64,000 nt of DNA from Bosea sp. 29B (lineage in GTDB: Bacteria > Pseudomonadota > Alphaproteobacteria > Rhizobiales > Beijerinckiaceae): assembly GCF_902506165.1 (NCBI RefSeq), contig NZ_LR733817.1, positions 5,853,518 to 5,917,517 on the forward strand. The letters are read 5' to 3'. Below the pieces are notes generated by a model that had not been told where the DNA came from, searched no databases, and saw nothing but the letters and a program-made list of their open reading frames with translations. The position numbers and the translations under genes are program-made. Below, one piece after another: positions 53,423 to 62,816 of the stretch; position 1 is the first letter of the stretch; every line of letters starts with the position of its first letter.

Positions 53423-55003
53423 TCACAGCAGCGGCCTCATCATGATGGCGAGCTCGCGCGTGCCACCATAATCGATCTTGCCGTTGCCGAGCACCGGAAT
53501 CGTGGCGGTGACGAGAATGGCCTTTGGCAGCCACAATTCCGGGAAACCCTGGCGCTTGGCCTCGTCCTGCAGCGCCTTCTTCTCGGCATCGGGCTTTTCG
53601 GTGACGAGGACGAGCTGCTCGCCCTTGCGCAGATCGGGCAGCGCCACGACCACGTGATTGTGACCGGGCCATAAGCCAGCGACCATCGATTCGACCGCCG
53701 CCAGCGAGACCATCTCGCCGCCGAGCTTGGCGAAGCGCTTGGCCCGGCCCTTGATCGCGACGAAGCCGTCATCGATCGCGACGATGTCGCCGGTGTCGTG
53801 CCAGCCGCCCTCCGGCGGCACGATCGCGCCGGGATTGTCGGCGTTGAGATAGCCGAGCATCACGTTCGGCCCCTTCACGCAAAGTCGTCCACCCTCGGTG
53901 ATGCCCTCGACCGGCTCGAGCCTGGCCGTGATTCCGGGCAGGAGCCGGCCGACCGTGCCCTCGCGCATCGCCACCGGCGTGTTGCAGGCCAGCACCGGCG
54001 AGCACTCGGTGCAGCCATAGCCTTCGAGGATGGTGGTACCATAGGGCTCCCACATCCGGCGTGTCTCAGGCTTCACCCGCTCGGCCCCGGCGACGACATA
54101 GCGCACGCTCTTGAGGTCGCCCTCATCCGCAGCGCGCGCATAGCCTTGGAGAAAGGTATCGGTGGCGAACAGGAAGGTCGCGCCGGTCTCCCCGATCAGC
54201 TTGGGCACCTGCTTGTAGTGCAGCGGGCTCGGATAGAGCACGACCTTCATGCCGTGCGTCAGCGGCATCAGCAGCGCCGCCGTCAGCCCGAAGGAGTGGA
54301 AGGCCGGCAGCGGGTTCATGACGATGTCGCGCTCGCTGAGGAAGCCGGCGGCGAGCTGGAAGATCTGGTTGGCGTTGGAGACCAGATTGGCGTGGCTCAG
54401 CACCACGCCCTTGGGCTTGCCCTCGGTGCCGGAGGTGAACAGCACGACCGCCGGATCGTCGGGCCTGGCCGCATGATTGCGAAGAACCAGCCCGGGCGCC
54501 AGCGAGGCGAGCGCGCCGAGCGCCTTGTCGAGGCTGGTCAAGCCCTTGCGGACATCTTCGAGATAGATCACCCGCCGCCCCGGCGCGAGCGCCTCGACGA
54601 TGTCGTCGAGCTTGGCCTGGTCGATGAAGCGCCGCGAGGTGACGATCGTCGAGATCGGCCCGATCTCGCAGGCGGCGGTGAGGTTTTTCAGGCCGGCGGT
54701 GAAGTTGAGCAGCGCCGGCACGCGGCCATAGGCAGAAAGCCCGAACAGCGTCACCGCCATGCCCTGGACGTTGGGCAGCATCAGCCCGACCTTTTCGCCC
54801 GGCCTGGTCAGCCCCGAAAGCTTGCGGCCGAGCACCAGCGCGCCCAGCACCAGACTGCCATAGCTGAGCGGCTTGCGCTCCGGATCCTCAAGCGCGATGC
54901 GGCTCTTGCCGTGCTTGCCGGCAGCCGCCAGCAGCGCCTGGAACAGCGTTGTCCTGGCGGCTTCGACGTCGAAGGGCTGTGCCGGCAGTTCGATCGCGGC
55001 CAT
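53423..55003 (-). CDS. AMP-binding acyl-CoA/acyl-ACP ligase
   Basis: 526-aa adenylating enzyme of the ANL superfamily. The P-loop motif is VVLFTSGTEGKPKGVVLSH (about 186-204), the second core is YGCTECSPVLACNTP, then the adenylate motif LCVKGPNVMLGYLN and the C-terminal hinge GGWHDTGDIVAIDDGFVAIKGRAKRFAKLGGEMVSL. The catalytic Lys is in PVLGNGKIDY near the end. Overall this matches the ligase half of Aas-type acyl-ACP synthetases, so fatty-acid activation for phospholipid remodelling is plausible; no acyltransferase domain is fused. Confidence 0.92.
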   Translation of the reverse strand: MAAIELPAQPFDVEAARTTLFQALLAAAGKHGKSRIALEDPERKPLSYGSLVLGALVLGRKLSGLTRPGEKVGLMLPNVQGMAVTLFGLSAYGRVPALLNFTAGLKNLTAACEIGPISTIVTSRRFIDQAKLDDIVEALAPGRRVIYLEDVRKGLTSLDKALGALASLAPGLVLRNHAARPDDPAVVLFTSGTEGKPKGVVLSHANLVSNANQIFQLAAGFLSERDIVMNPLPAFHSFGLTAALLMPLTHGMKVVLYPSPLHYKQVPKLIGETGATFLFATDTFLQGYARAADEGDLKSVRYVVAGAERVKPETRRMWEPYGTTILEGYGCTECSPVLACNTPVAMREGTVGRLLPGITARLEPVEGITEGGRLCVKGPNVMLGYLNADNPGAIVPPEGGWHDTGDIVAIDDGFVAIKGRAKRFAKLGGEMVSLAAVESMVAGLWPGHNHVVVALPDLRKGEQLVLVTEKPDAEKKALQDEAKRQGFPELWLPKAILVTATIPVLGNGKIDYGGTRELAIMMRPLL

Positions 55004-55136
55004 TCGGCTCGTGCTCCCCTTGTCGTTCCTCTTGCCCGCAACCTAAGGCGAACCGGCCGGGATACAATCCGCCGCCAGCAACTTCCCCAGCGTCATCCAA
55101 CGCGTTAGGGTTGTACCGCCACTGGAGGCTACCGCC

Positions 55137-57080
55137 ATGCCTCGACTGCGCCTGCTCCTGTCATCGCTTCTCATTGTGAAAGCCGGATTCGTCGCTGGCG
55201 GCGCGGTCGCGCAGCCGCGCATCGAATGGGAAATCGCCAACCGCTTCCGCCTGTTCCGCGAGGAGGCGCAGTTCCGCAAGCTGGCCGAGATCTATGCCGC
55301 CCTCCCCGCGGCCGACCGGCGCGAGCGTCCGGCCATCGCCTTCGAGGATGCGATGCAGCGCGCCGCAGCCGCCCGCACGCTCGGTCCCGCCTTCGGCGAT
55401 CCCGTGAGCATCGCGCGCTGGGGCTGGACCTCGGCGGTCACGCGCCGGACCTGCTTCCAGAACGGCAATCGCGGCCACTGGCAATGCCTGCTCGACACCG
55501 GCGATCAGTTCATGGAGCCGCGCGTCGCCGACGTGCTCGTGCGGCTCGCCGAGCTGCCGCCGTCGCTCGCCGGCAAGACCTGCCGCTGGACGACTGGCGA
55601 GCTTGCCGTGGTCGCTCCCTGCTCCAAGGAGGCCAGGCTTCCGCGCCGCACCTTCGGCGCACCGCTCGACATCGCGGTCAGCGCCGACAATGCACCGCTC
55701 GCCGAAGCGAAGGCTGTGAAGCTGCGCCACATCGCCATCGCCGGCTTCGGCGATTCCTTCTCCTCGGGCGAAGGCAATCCCGACCGGCCGGCCGAGCTGG
55801 TCGACGACGGCATCGACACCTATCGCAATTCCTCGCCCCTGCCCGATCGCCCCGGCTTCCGCAACTATCCGCGGCGGCGCGGCGCAACCGACAGCTCGCT
55901 CGGTGGCGCGGCCGCGGCGATCTGGCTCAACGCGCAATGTCACCGCTCACTCTATTCGCAGCATGTCCGCGCCGCGCTCGTCCTGGCCCTCGCGCATCGC
56001 GACGTCGCGGTGACGCTGACGCCCTATAGCTGCACCGGGGCGGAGGTGAGCGCCGGGCTCCTCGGCTATTACGCAGCCCGCGACGATGTCGGCGATGCCG
56101 TCTACGACGCCTCGCCGCAATTGATGCGCTACTGGCGCGACTACTGCCGCAGCTTCGCCGGCTACAACCGCTTCGACGACGAAGGCTCCGGCTTCGACTG
56201 GCGCCGCGATCTCCCGCGCTGCAGCCAGCCGCGCGCCATGAAGCCCGATGCCGTGCTGCTCAGCATCGGCGGCAACGATATCGGCTTCTCCAGCGTCATC
56301 GCCGAGGAGGTGGTCGGGCGCGGCCGCTTCGGCCTGCGCGTCGGCCTGCTCTACAAGCTCTGGCTCAGCCAGATCGACACCAAGACCTTCGCCGAGGCGC
56401 GCCGGGCTGTCGACGAGGTCATCCCGGCGCGCATCCGCGAGCTCTCCGCAGCCTTCGAGAAACATCTCGACGTCCCGGCCTCGGCCATCGTCCAGACCGC
56501 CTATCCGCAGATCACGCGCGGCGAGAGCGGCCCCTGCGGCGTCAGCACCAGCGGCATGGACGTGCACCGCATCCTTTCGATCAGCAAACCGAGCACGGGC
56601 GGTGAGGCCGCAGCGTTCGTCCCCCATCTCAATCGCGGCATCGCAGCGGCGATCGCCACGCTTCCCGAAGCGCGGCGCTGGCGTTTCGTCGATGCCCATG
56701 TCGAGCGCTTCGCCGGTCATGCCCTGTGCTCGGCAGGAGCCCCCGCCGACGCGCCAGACCGTGTGGCTTCCGGCGCCATGCGCTTTCCGACCTGGAATTT
56801 CGTCCAGCACCGCTGGGAGCCGTTCGCTCCGAGCGCCTGGCGGGCCTATCGCCCGCGTCAGCGCTGGCTCATCACCCCCAACGACTCGTTCCTGACTGGA
56901 CATTACATGCGTGTCGGCACCATCGAAGGCTCCGACACCACCGATCCGCTCAGCCCGGAGCAGCCGCTTTTCGCCGCCACGCTTGGCGGCTCCTTCCATC
57001 CCAACGCCAGCGGCCATGCCGCGATCGCCGATGCGACCATTCCCGTGCTGCGCGAGGTGCTAGGCCTTCCACAGCCTTGA
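55137..57080 (+). CDS. SGNH/GDSL-type hydrolase, exported
   Basis: 647-aa exported esterase. Signal peptide about 1-25 (LLSSLLIVKAGFVAGGAVAQ). The catalytic blocks are GFGDSFSSGEGNP (Ser in GDS, about 208-220), SIGGNDIGFSS (block III GGND, about 378), and GGSFHPNASGHAAIADA near the end (His/Asp block V). The length is unusually large: a 200-residue N-terminal part with cysteines precedes the SGNH core. Transcribed divergently from the AMP ligase. Confidence 0.9.
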   Translation: MPRLRLLLSSLLIVKAGFVAGGAVAQPRIEWEIANRFRLFREEAQFRKLAEIYAALPAADRRERPAIAFEDAMQRAAAARTLGPAFGDPVSIARWGWTSAVTRRTCFQNGNRGHWQCLLDTGDQFMEPRVADVLVRLAELPPSLAGKTCRWTTGELAVVAPCSKEARLPRRTFGAPLDIAVSADNAPLAEAKAVKLRHIAIAGFGDSFSSGEGNPDRPAELVDDGIDTYRNSSPLPDRPGFRNYPRRRGATDSSLGGAAAAIWLNAQCHRSLYSQHVRAALVLALAHRDVAVTLTPYSCTGAEVSAGLLGYYAARDDVGDAVYDASPQLMRYWRDYCRSFAGYNRFDDEGSGFDWRRDLPRCSQPRAMKPDAVLLSIGGNDIGFSSVIAEEVVGRGRFGLRVGLLYKLWLSQIDTKTFAEARRAVDEVIPARIRELSAAFEKHLDVPASAIVQTAYPQITRGESGPCGVSTSGMDVHRILSISKPSTGGEAAAFVPHLNRGIAAAIATLPEARRWRFVDAHVERFAGHALCSAGAPADAPDRVASGAMRFPTWNFVQHRWEPFAPSAWRAYRPRQRWLITPNDSFLTGHYMRVGTIEGSDTTDPLSPEQPLFAATLGGSFHPNASGHAAIADATIPVLREVLGLPQP

Positions 57081-57298
57081 ACCCTTTGCTGGCGCATGAC
57101 CGGGATGCGCCGGGCGCGACAACCATGCTGCACCGCAGCGAAAATCGCCGCAGAATCGCCCCCGGTTCAACGATCTCGAAATGCCGGCACTGCAATCGCT
57201 GAAATTTGACGAAGAAGCCGTTCATCACGTCGTGCTGTCGTCATTGAGATCGGGTATGTTTATCGCTATCTCCGGTTGCGGAGCTGGGGATTGCAGCC

Positions 57299-57835
57299 GT
57301 GTCGACCATTTCGAAACAGATCATTGCCGCCGCTGCCCTGACAGCGGCTGCCATGGCACTCGCCTCGCCGGCGAGCGCCGCGGGATTCTGGGAGACGTTG
57401 TTCGGCGTCCCGCAACGGCCAACCTATGCGCCCGTGCCCGACAATCCCCTGCACATGACAGTCCGGCCCAAGCGCAAGAAGGCAACGGCGAAGCTCGATG
57501 GCGCCACCAAGGACGTCAAGGACGGGCCGAAGACGCCGCTCGTCAAGCCGATGGAATATGCCAACGACCCGTTCTGGTATCTCAGGGACGAGACGCTGAA
57601 GAAGGGCGATATCGTCGTCCTGAAGGATCGCGTCGTGGTCTTCGACGGCGGCGCTCGCGCCTATGCCAACTTCGCCAGCTTCCAGACCAGCAGGCTGCTC
57701 TCGGCCAAGGCCAAGAGCCAGCTCAAATACCTGGTCTCGACCCCGCGAGACAACCACACCGTCTGGGAGCCGGTCCAGTCGATCTCGGATCGCAACACCA
57801 GCGCATCGGCCGAGCTCTCCGAGCGCACGCGCTGA
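57299..57835 (+). CDS. Hypothetical exported protein
   Basis: 178 aa from a GTG start. Signal peptide about 1-27 (AAALTAAAMALASPASAA). The mature part is basic then polar, with a conserved-looking FWETLFGVPQRPTYAPVPDNPLHMTVRPKRKK and ANDPFWYLRDETLKKGDIVVLKDRVVVFDGG. No family recognised; likely periplasmic. The 57081-57298 gap upstream holds no other gene. Confidence 0.75.
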   Translation: MSTISKQIIAAAALTAAAMALASPASAAGFWETLFGVPQRPTYAPVPDNPLHMTVRPKRKKATAKLDGATKDVKDGPKTPLVKPMEYANDPFWYLRDETLKKGDIVVLKDRVVVFDGGARAYANFASFQTSRLLSAKAKSQLKYLVSTPRDNHTVWEPVQSISDRNTSASAELSERTR

Positions 57836-57956
57836 GCCTCGGAGCCAGGCCAGCGCCTTCGACGAGCACTTATACCGAGCCGCTTTCCGGCTTGTCCGAG
57901 AGGACGCGGTCTTAGCTTCCAGCACAATCGGTTGGCCGCATCGCCGGATCACCCCC

Positions 57957-60770
57957 TCACCCGAACGCCCCGATCTCGTGCTGGATCGCGCCTGAGACCT
58001 CACGCAGCAGCGCAAAGCACTCCCGCATCGGCTCGACCACGTCGCGATGGAAGGTCGCATAGGCGCCGCCCTCGCGCGGGCCGGCAGGCTCGCCGAAATC
58101 GAGCCCGAGCGCCGGATCGGGATTGAGCGGGAAGATCTCGCCGAGCAGCGCGAGCGCGCCGGTCATGTCGAGCCGCAGGATGCGCTCGAGCAGGAGTTCG
58201 CGCGTCACCCCGGCATGCGGTCGGAAGTCCGGGATATGCGTCGCCGACAGCCAGATCCGGTGCAGCAACGAAAGGCGCAGCGTATGCAGCGCCACCAGCC
58301 GGACCGGCATCGCCGGCGGCTCACCCGCCGCTTCCTTCAGCTTCAGCCGATCGGAGGCGAAGCGCCAGAATAGCCTTCGCAGCGAAGGCGCAAGATCGAG
58401 TCGCGCCAGCGTCTCGGCCACCGCGAGCAACTCGTCGCGGCGCCCCTCCTTCTCGGTGCGCCGGGCCCGGTCGAACCAGGAGCCGGCATCGAGCGTGTCG
58501 AGATAGGCGCGCAGCACGTCGAGATCGCTGTTCGCCATGGCATGGGCCGCAAGCCGGTAGGCCCGGCCGAAGCGCTCGGAACTCTCGCGCATGCTGGCGA
58601 ACAGATCCGGCGCCCGCGCCGCCGCCTGGCCGATACCGTGCACGCTGTTCGCCAGCCAGCCGAGCTGTTGCAGGATCGCGTTGTTGGGAATGGCGCGCAG
58701 CTCACGGGGATGGCGGATCACCGTCGGCCCGCCGGCATCGCTCTGCCGCGCCGCCGGGCGCGAGCCGGTCTTGTCGAGCAGCGAGGGGCCGAAGGTACCG
58801 ATCAGCGCCGCATAGCCGGGATCGTCGACGAGATGCGTCATCTCCTCGCGCACGGTCTGGAAGAACTCAGTGGCGAAATCCGGCTCGGCATAGATCGGAT
58901 CGTCTGCGCCGGCAGCCGCGTCAGCGAAGACGGCTTCGGCGATGCGCGCCACCGTCGCGCCCGCTAGCCCCCTGGTGCCGAACAGCAGATAGCCGTCGCT
59001 GCCCTGGAAGCTGGTCTCGCGCGTCACCTTGACGCCGGCCTTGGCGAAGGCGCGCCGCGGCCATTCCGGATCGAGATAGGCGAGCCGGTCGCTGAGGCTG
59101 TCGGGATGGGCGCCGCGCCCGGCCGACTCGCCATGCGTGTCGAAGATCACCAGCTCGATATCGGTGAGCCCGTAGCGCTGCAGCAGGTCGAGGATGCGGC
59201 TGCGCAGGCGCTCGACCCAGAAGGTCGCCGCGACCTGGCCGATATAGCGGCCGGAATCGGAATAGCCGAACTGGACGCAGAGCCGGCCATGGCGCTTGAG
59301 ATAGTCGCGCCAATGCGGGCTGCGCAACGCCTCGTCGATGATGCGCGGCCCCTGCTCCAGCGCATCCGACGTCTCGAACAGCGGCGAGATCTCGACGAGA
59401 TCGGCGATACCGAAGCGCCTGGCGAGATAGAGCGCCGACAAGAGCGTATAGCCCGTCTCGGTCTCAGCGATCAGGAAGCGCACCGGCCGCGAGCCGTCGA
59501 CATGCTTCACGATCTGCGCGACCATCATCATCATTCGCGCCGCCGAGGCGCGCTCGACTGCAAGCGCCCCGAAATCGACCGGCGTCGGCTTCACCCTGGC
59601 GAGCGCCTGGTTCACTGCCGCGAGGAAGGCGCGCCGCTGCGCCGGCTGGGCCGGTTCCTCATCGAGCGAGATCACACCGCGCATGGCATTGTGGAGCTGC
59701 GAGGCGTTGAGCCGGAAATGCGGCAGCGCGATCGAGACGCCGTGGGCGATGACGCCCGCCCGTGCCAGGATCAGAGCTTCCGCCGTCGCCTCGTCCTCGG
59801 CCAGCACGATCGCCTTGTCGAGCGCCGCCAGCAGCTTCGAAGCATCCGGCATCGCCGCCTTGCGCTCGCCGACCAGCGCCAGCGAGAACGCCTGCAGCGG
59901 CTCGATTGCGGGCTGGCTGTTGAGCGCCGGACAGAGCGCGAGCTGCCGCTCGACGGCGGCATGTGCGGCCTCGACCAGCGCCTTCACCTCAGCGGTCGCC
60001 GGCGCCCCTGGCAGCTTCTCCAGCAGCCGGAAGAACTGGCCGCGCTTCGATTCCAGCCGGTAGCGCAGCGTGTCCCACCAGCCGATATCGGTGCGCCCGT
60101 CGGTGTCGCAGCCGACCCAGGACGCGAGTTGCAGGGCGCGCGGCCTGAGCTCGCGCCAGCGCTGCGGCCAGCGCGCCCGCGCCTCGGCCAGGAAGGCGGC
60201 ATTCAGCCGGTCGATCGCGTCGCGGGCATGGCGCACCGCAAAGCGCGCCTGCTCGAACTCGTCCTGCAGGGTGATCGCCGCATCCGGCCGGAAGGAGAGA
60301 TCGGTCGCCATCAGCGCCGCCGCCTCGCCCTCGTTCGAGGCGAGCTCCGCCAGCGCATGCGCCACCACCCGGCTCATCCCGAAGGTCGGATGCGCCGTGA
60401 AGACAGCGGCGAAGCGCACCCGCGCCAGCGCCGCGCCATAGGCCTCGAAGGGCTGCGCCGAAGCGCTCGCCTCGTCCGCGACACGCCGAGCCAGCGCGGC
60501 ATAGGCTTCGCTCTCGTCGCGCTCCAGCCCGACATAGGCGGCGACGCGCGCGGCCCGATCAGCGAGCGCGGCGCGGCCGAGCTGGCGGATCAATGCGGCA
60601 GTGTCGGCAAGCGTCACCTCGCCGCGATCCATCTTCCGGGTCAGCCAGAGCGTGACACGCAGGACCGGATTGCCGAACGGGTCCTCGCGCGCATCCGAGC
60701 GCGCCTGCACGATCGCCGCCGACAAGTCGCCCGCCAGCGCCGATGGCGACAATCCCTCCGCACCCGCCAC
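57957..60770 (-). CDS. ppc: Phosphoenolpyruvate carboxylase (divergent)
   Basis: 937 aa. It carboxylates PEP with bicarbonate to oxaloacetate. The catalytic His motif is FTAHPTFGMSR (usual LTAHPTE), and GYSDSGRYIGQ plus FDTHGESAGRGAHP correspond to the GYSDSGKD and FHGRGG regions but with key changes (HGESAGRG for HGRGGSVGRGG; the His-Gly and one Arg kept). The length and order match PEPC. Anaplerotic function is likely but the altered loop invites caution. Start ATG at 60770. Confidence 0.88.
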   Translation of the reverse strand: MAGAEGLSPSALAGDLSAAIVQARSDAREDPFGNPVLRVTLWLTRKMDRGEVTLADTAALIRQLGRAALADRAARVAAYVGLERDESEAYAALARRVADEASASAQPFEAYGAALARVRFAAVFTAHPTFGMSRVVAHALAELASNEGEAAALMATDLSFRPDAAITLQDEFEQARFAVRHARDAIDRLNAAFLAEARARWPQRWRELRPRALQLASWVGCDTDGRTDIGWWDTLRYRLESKRGQFFRLLEKLPGAPATAEVKALVEAAHAAVERQLALCPALNSQPAIEPLQAFSLALVGERKAAMPDASKLLAALDKAIVLAEDEATAEALILARAGVIAHGVSIALPHFRLNASQLHNAMRGVISLDEEPAQPAQRRAFLAAVNQALARVKPTPVDFGALAVERASAARMMMMVAQIVKHVDGSRPVRFLIAETETGYTLLSALYLARRFGIADLVEISPLFETSDALEQGPRIIDEALRSPHWRDYLKRHGRLCVQFGYSDSGRYIGQVAATFWVERLRSRILDLLQRYGLTDIELVIFDTHGESAGRGAHPDSLSDRLAYLDPEWPRRAFAKAGVKVTRETSFQGSDGYLLFGTRGLAGATVARIAEAVFADAAAGADDPIYAEPDFATEFFQTVREEMTHLVDDPGYAALIGTFGPSLLDKTGSRPAARQSDAGGPTVIRHPRELRAIPNNAILQQLGWLANSVHGIGQAAARAPDLFASMRESSERFGRAYRLAAHAMANSDLDVLRAYLDTLDAGSWFDRARRTEKEGRRDELLAVAETLARLDLAPSLRRLFWRFASDRLKLKEAAGEPPAMPVRLVALHTLRLSLLHRIWLSATHIPDFRPHAGVTRELLLERILRLDMTGALALLGEIFPLNPDPALGLDFGEPAGPREGGAYATFHRDVVEPMRECFALLREVSGAIQHEIGAFG

Positions 60771-61004
60771 GCCGCTCTCCGCTTTTCAATCGTTTGATGA
60801 GCGGGAGCAGGTGAGCAGGAATCCGATTTTGCTGCAACTGCGAAATGAAATGCGGCTTCGCAGCAAGAGTGTGTCGCGCCGATTGTAGGCGCTCGCCCTC
60901 GCGTCGGCAGCGCGATTGCGGACGTGACGCCCGCGTCGCGCGCCGCATCCCGCCCTTACAATCACCGTTTCCATAGCCATATCGGGATGGACCCGGAGGA
61001 AGCC

Positions 61005-61262
61005 ATGGATACGACCGTGCGGCGTAATCTCTCCGGCAACTGGGGTGTCTCCGACCTGCTCGAACGCTCGATCTGCTCGATCATTCGCGACCCGCATGGC
61101 AGTTGCTGGATCGTTCTCTCGCAGGAGCAGGTGGCGCGCCTGAGCGACATCCGGAAAGGGCCATTCCTGTCGGTGGATGCTGCCATGACGGCCATCGAGA
61201 AAAATCTCAACGGACCATGCCGTCACCGTACGGCAACTGTTCCGACAAACTATTTCCCATAG
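61005..61262 (+). CDS. Small hypothetical protein
   Basis: 85 aa, no family recognised. The ATG at 61005 has a near-perfect ggagga SD 5 nt upstream, which decides the start. The sequence RSICSIIRDPHGSCWIVLSQEQVARLSDIRKGPFLSVDAAMTAIEKNL has the look of a small folded domain. Upstream is the divergent ppc promoter region. Confidence 0.7.
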   Translation: MDTTVRRNLSGNWGVSDLLERSICSIIRDPHGSCWIVLSQEQVARLSDIRKGPFLSVDAAMTAIEKNLNGPCRHRTATVPTNYFP

Positions 61263-61505
61263 AATCTCGGCAGGCACGAAATAGCAGGCCCCGTCTGTAC
61301 AACTTCATTTGGCCACATTGCTTCGATAGAAGCAGCAAGCAGGCGAAGACTGACCAGCGGCTCCCTTGATCGGAACCGGCAGCGAGCCTCCTACCCTACC
61401 CATCGAGAACAGATCGCTGCCCATGGCAGCCGCATCGCCGCACGCATGTGCTCGGCGATTTCACCACAAGACCGTGCGGCCTTTGCCGAGCGGCACAAGG
61501 ACTAA
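61263..61505. other. Stretch without a recognised gene
   Basis: 243 bp between two small genes. One frame is open through it and ends RAAFAERHKD at 61505, immediately before the next start, but has no convincing initiation codon, so no gene is called. Confidence 0.5.
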
Positions 61506-61679
61506 ATGCAAGAATCAACACGACTGAAGTCCCCCGAGACCGGGCGTATCGCCGATGCGATCGCCAATATGCTTCCGCCGAAATCCGCGCCCGCAAAATC
61601 CGCGCCCGACTGGAAGCCGCAGCCCTGCGGCCTCTCCCGCGAGGAACTGCGTCGGATCGTCAGGAAGATGCTGGGATGA
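61506..61679 (+). CDS. Very small hypothetical protein
   Basis: 57 aa, shorter than usual gene-finder limits. The ATG at 61506 has aagga upstream. It has a Pro/Lys-rich centre (PPKSAPAKSAPDWKPQP) and a helical end (LSREELRRIVRKMLG) similar to short alphaproteobacterial proteins. It is followed 11 bp later by a DUF4167 gene, suggesting one transcript. Confidence 0.6.
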   Translation: MQESTRLKSPETGRIADAIANMLPPKSAPAKSAPDWKPQPCGLSREELRRIVRKMLG

Positions 61680-61690
61680 GGAGGCTGGAC

Positions 61691-61918
61691 ATGACCACAC
61701 GCCAACCCGGATCCGCGGACTACGACATCCACTTCGCCTCTTCGGGCCCACGCACCAACGCCGCGCCGGCGCGGCGGGGCTCATCCGCACAGGCCAGTTA
61801 CGAGCGTTACCTCGCCCTGGCCAAGGCCAAGGCCCTCGCCGGCGACCGGATCGAGGCCGAGCGCTATTACCAATATGCCGAGCACTATCACCGCCTGATC
61901 AAGGGCACGGCGGCCTGA
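61691..61918 (+). CDS. DUF4167-like protein
   Basis: 75 aa. The C-terminal region AQASYERYLALAKAKALAGDRIEAERYYQYAEHYHRLI is the DUF4167 core (SYERYLxLAxxxxxxGDRIEAExYYQHAEHY). Full-length family members are longer and carry NYRGN-type repeats; this is a minimal version. The ATG at 61691 has a gaggagg SD; an ATG at 61676 overlaps the preceding stop and is less likely. Function: possibly RNA-associated, unproven. Confidence 0.85.
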   Translation: MTTRQPGSADYDIHFASSGPRTNAAPARRGSSAQASYERYLALAKAKALAGDRIEAERYYQYAEHYHRLIKGTAA

Positions 61919-61952
61919 CGCCCCGTCTCACCTGTCCGGCGCACAAAAGCCG

Positions 61953-62330
61953 TCACGCGACATAGCATCTGGCCAGGGCGATCTCGGCGCGCAGCGTTTG
62001 CGCCAGCTCGGCCCGTCCAAGACGCTCCATTTCGCCAGCCGCATGCTCGCGCTCGTCGATTTCCGCCATTAGCGCCGCCCGCACCTCGGAGCGGCCCAGG
62101 AGAAGCCGCTCGACCTCGGCCGAACCGCTGCGGAAATCATGCTGGGCCATCGCCCCCTGCCCGGCGGTCGCGGGCAGTGCCTCGGCATTGTCGATCGCGG
62201 CGATGAGTGCCCGGATCAGCTTCGCATCGCCAGCGCGCCCGCTCTTCATCGCGATGCGCAGATCGGCGCGCAGCCGGGTCTTCATCTCCGCGCCCGCGTC
62301 CATTTGCGGGACGATCCCTTCTGTCGTCAT
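61953..62330 (-). CDS. GatB/YqeY-domain-like protein
   Basis: 125 aa. The core MKTRLRADLRIAMKSGRAGDAKLIRALIAAIDNAEA matches the YqeY start (Lx-DLKxAMKxxD), and VRAALMAEIDEREHAAGEMERLGRAELAQTLRAEIALA matches its C-terminal helix. An internal ATG at 62285 fits the usual YqeY start better than 62330. YqeY proteins resemble the tail of GatB and may touch tRNA, with no proven role. Divergent from the excisionase-like gene. Confidence 0.8.
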   Translation of the reverse strand: MTTEGIVPQMDAGAEMKTRLRADLRIAMKSGRAGDAKLIRALIAAIDNAEALPATAGQGAMAQHDFRSGSAEVERLLLGRSEVRAALMAEIDEREHAAGEMERLGRAELAQTLRAEIALARCYVA

Positions 62331-62393
62331 GATCCTTATTGATCCCTAAAATTCCTTGTATTAGGTTTTTATGGGAACAATAGGGAATATTCA
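62330..62393. promoter_or_regulatory. AT-rich divergent promoter with inverted operator-like pair
   Basis: TCCTTATTGATCCCT near 62331 on the plus strand resembles TCCCTATTGTTCCCA (reverse strand at about 62378-62392): 12 of 15 identical and inverted to each other. The region is far more AT-rich than its neighbours. It likely carries both promoters and the binding sites of the HTH regulator. Confidence 0.55.
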
Positions 62394-62816
62394 ATGTCGG
62401 ATGGACTCGTCACGGTCGAGCAGGCGGCCGCGGAGCTGAACCTCCACCCCAAGACCGTGCTCCGCTACATCCGCGAGGGGCGGCTGCCAGCGACGCGGGT
62501 CGGAAAATCCTATCGGATCGCCCGCTCCCGGCTGGATGCCTTCGCCGGCCTCGCCAGCGGCCGGCCCGAGCCAGGCACCGCCGCCCGGGCGACCTGCATC
62601 CTCGATATCCCCGACATCGCCGTCGAGCGGGCGGAGCGCATCGCGACCTTCCTGCAAGCCGTGGCGCTGACCGGCGATGCCGACACTCCGCCCTTGCACC
62701 TCAGCACGGCGTTCGATCCCCAGGCCAGGAGCCTCAAGGTCGTGCTGATCGGCGATCCGGCCGATGTCGGACGGCTCCTCGAGATGCTGCAGATGCAGAT
62801 CGGGAACCGGCCATGA
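62394..62816 (+). CDS. Helix-turn-helix regulator, excisionase-type
   Basis: 140 aa. The N-terminal MerR/excisionase-type winged helix (VTVEQAAAELNLHPKTVLRYIREGRLPATRVGKSYRIARSRLDAF, about 6-50) is followed by a C-terminal domain of about 80 residues with no recognised name (ATCILDIPDIAVERAERIATFLQAVAL). Such pairs often regulate the following gene. It overlaps the alpha/beta hydrolase by 4 bp (ATGA), so the two are translationally coupled. Confidence 0.9.
   Translation: MSDGLVTVEQAAAELNLHPKTVLRYIREGRLPATRVGKSYRIARSRLDAFAGLASGRPEPGTAARATCILDIPDIAVERAERIATFLQAVALTGDADTPPLHLSTAFDPQARSLKVVLIGDPADVGRLLEMLQMQIGNRP

Noticed and set aside
61263..61505. An open frame ending RMCSAISPQDRAAFAERHKD just before a small gene.
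   Set aside because: No usable start codon with a ribosome-binding site except very near the end; too weak to call.
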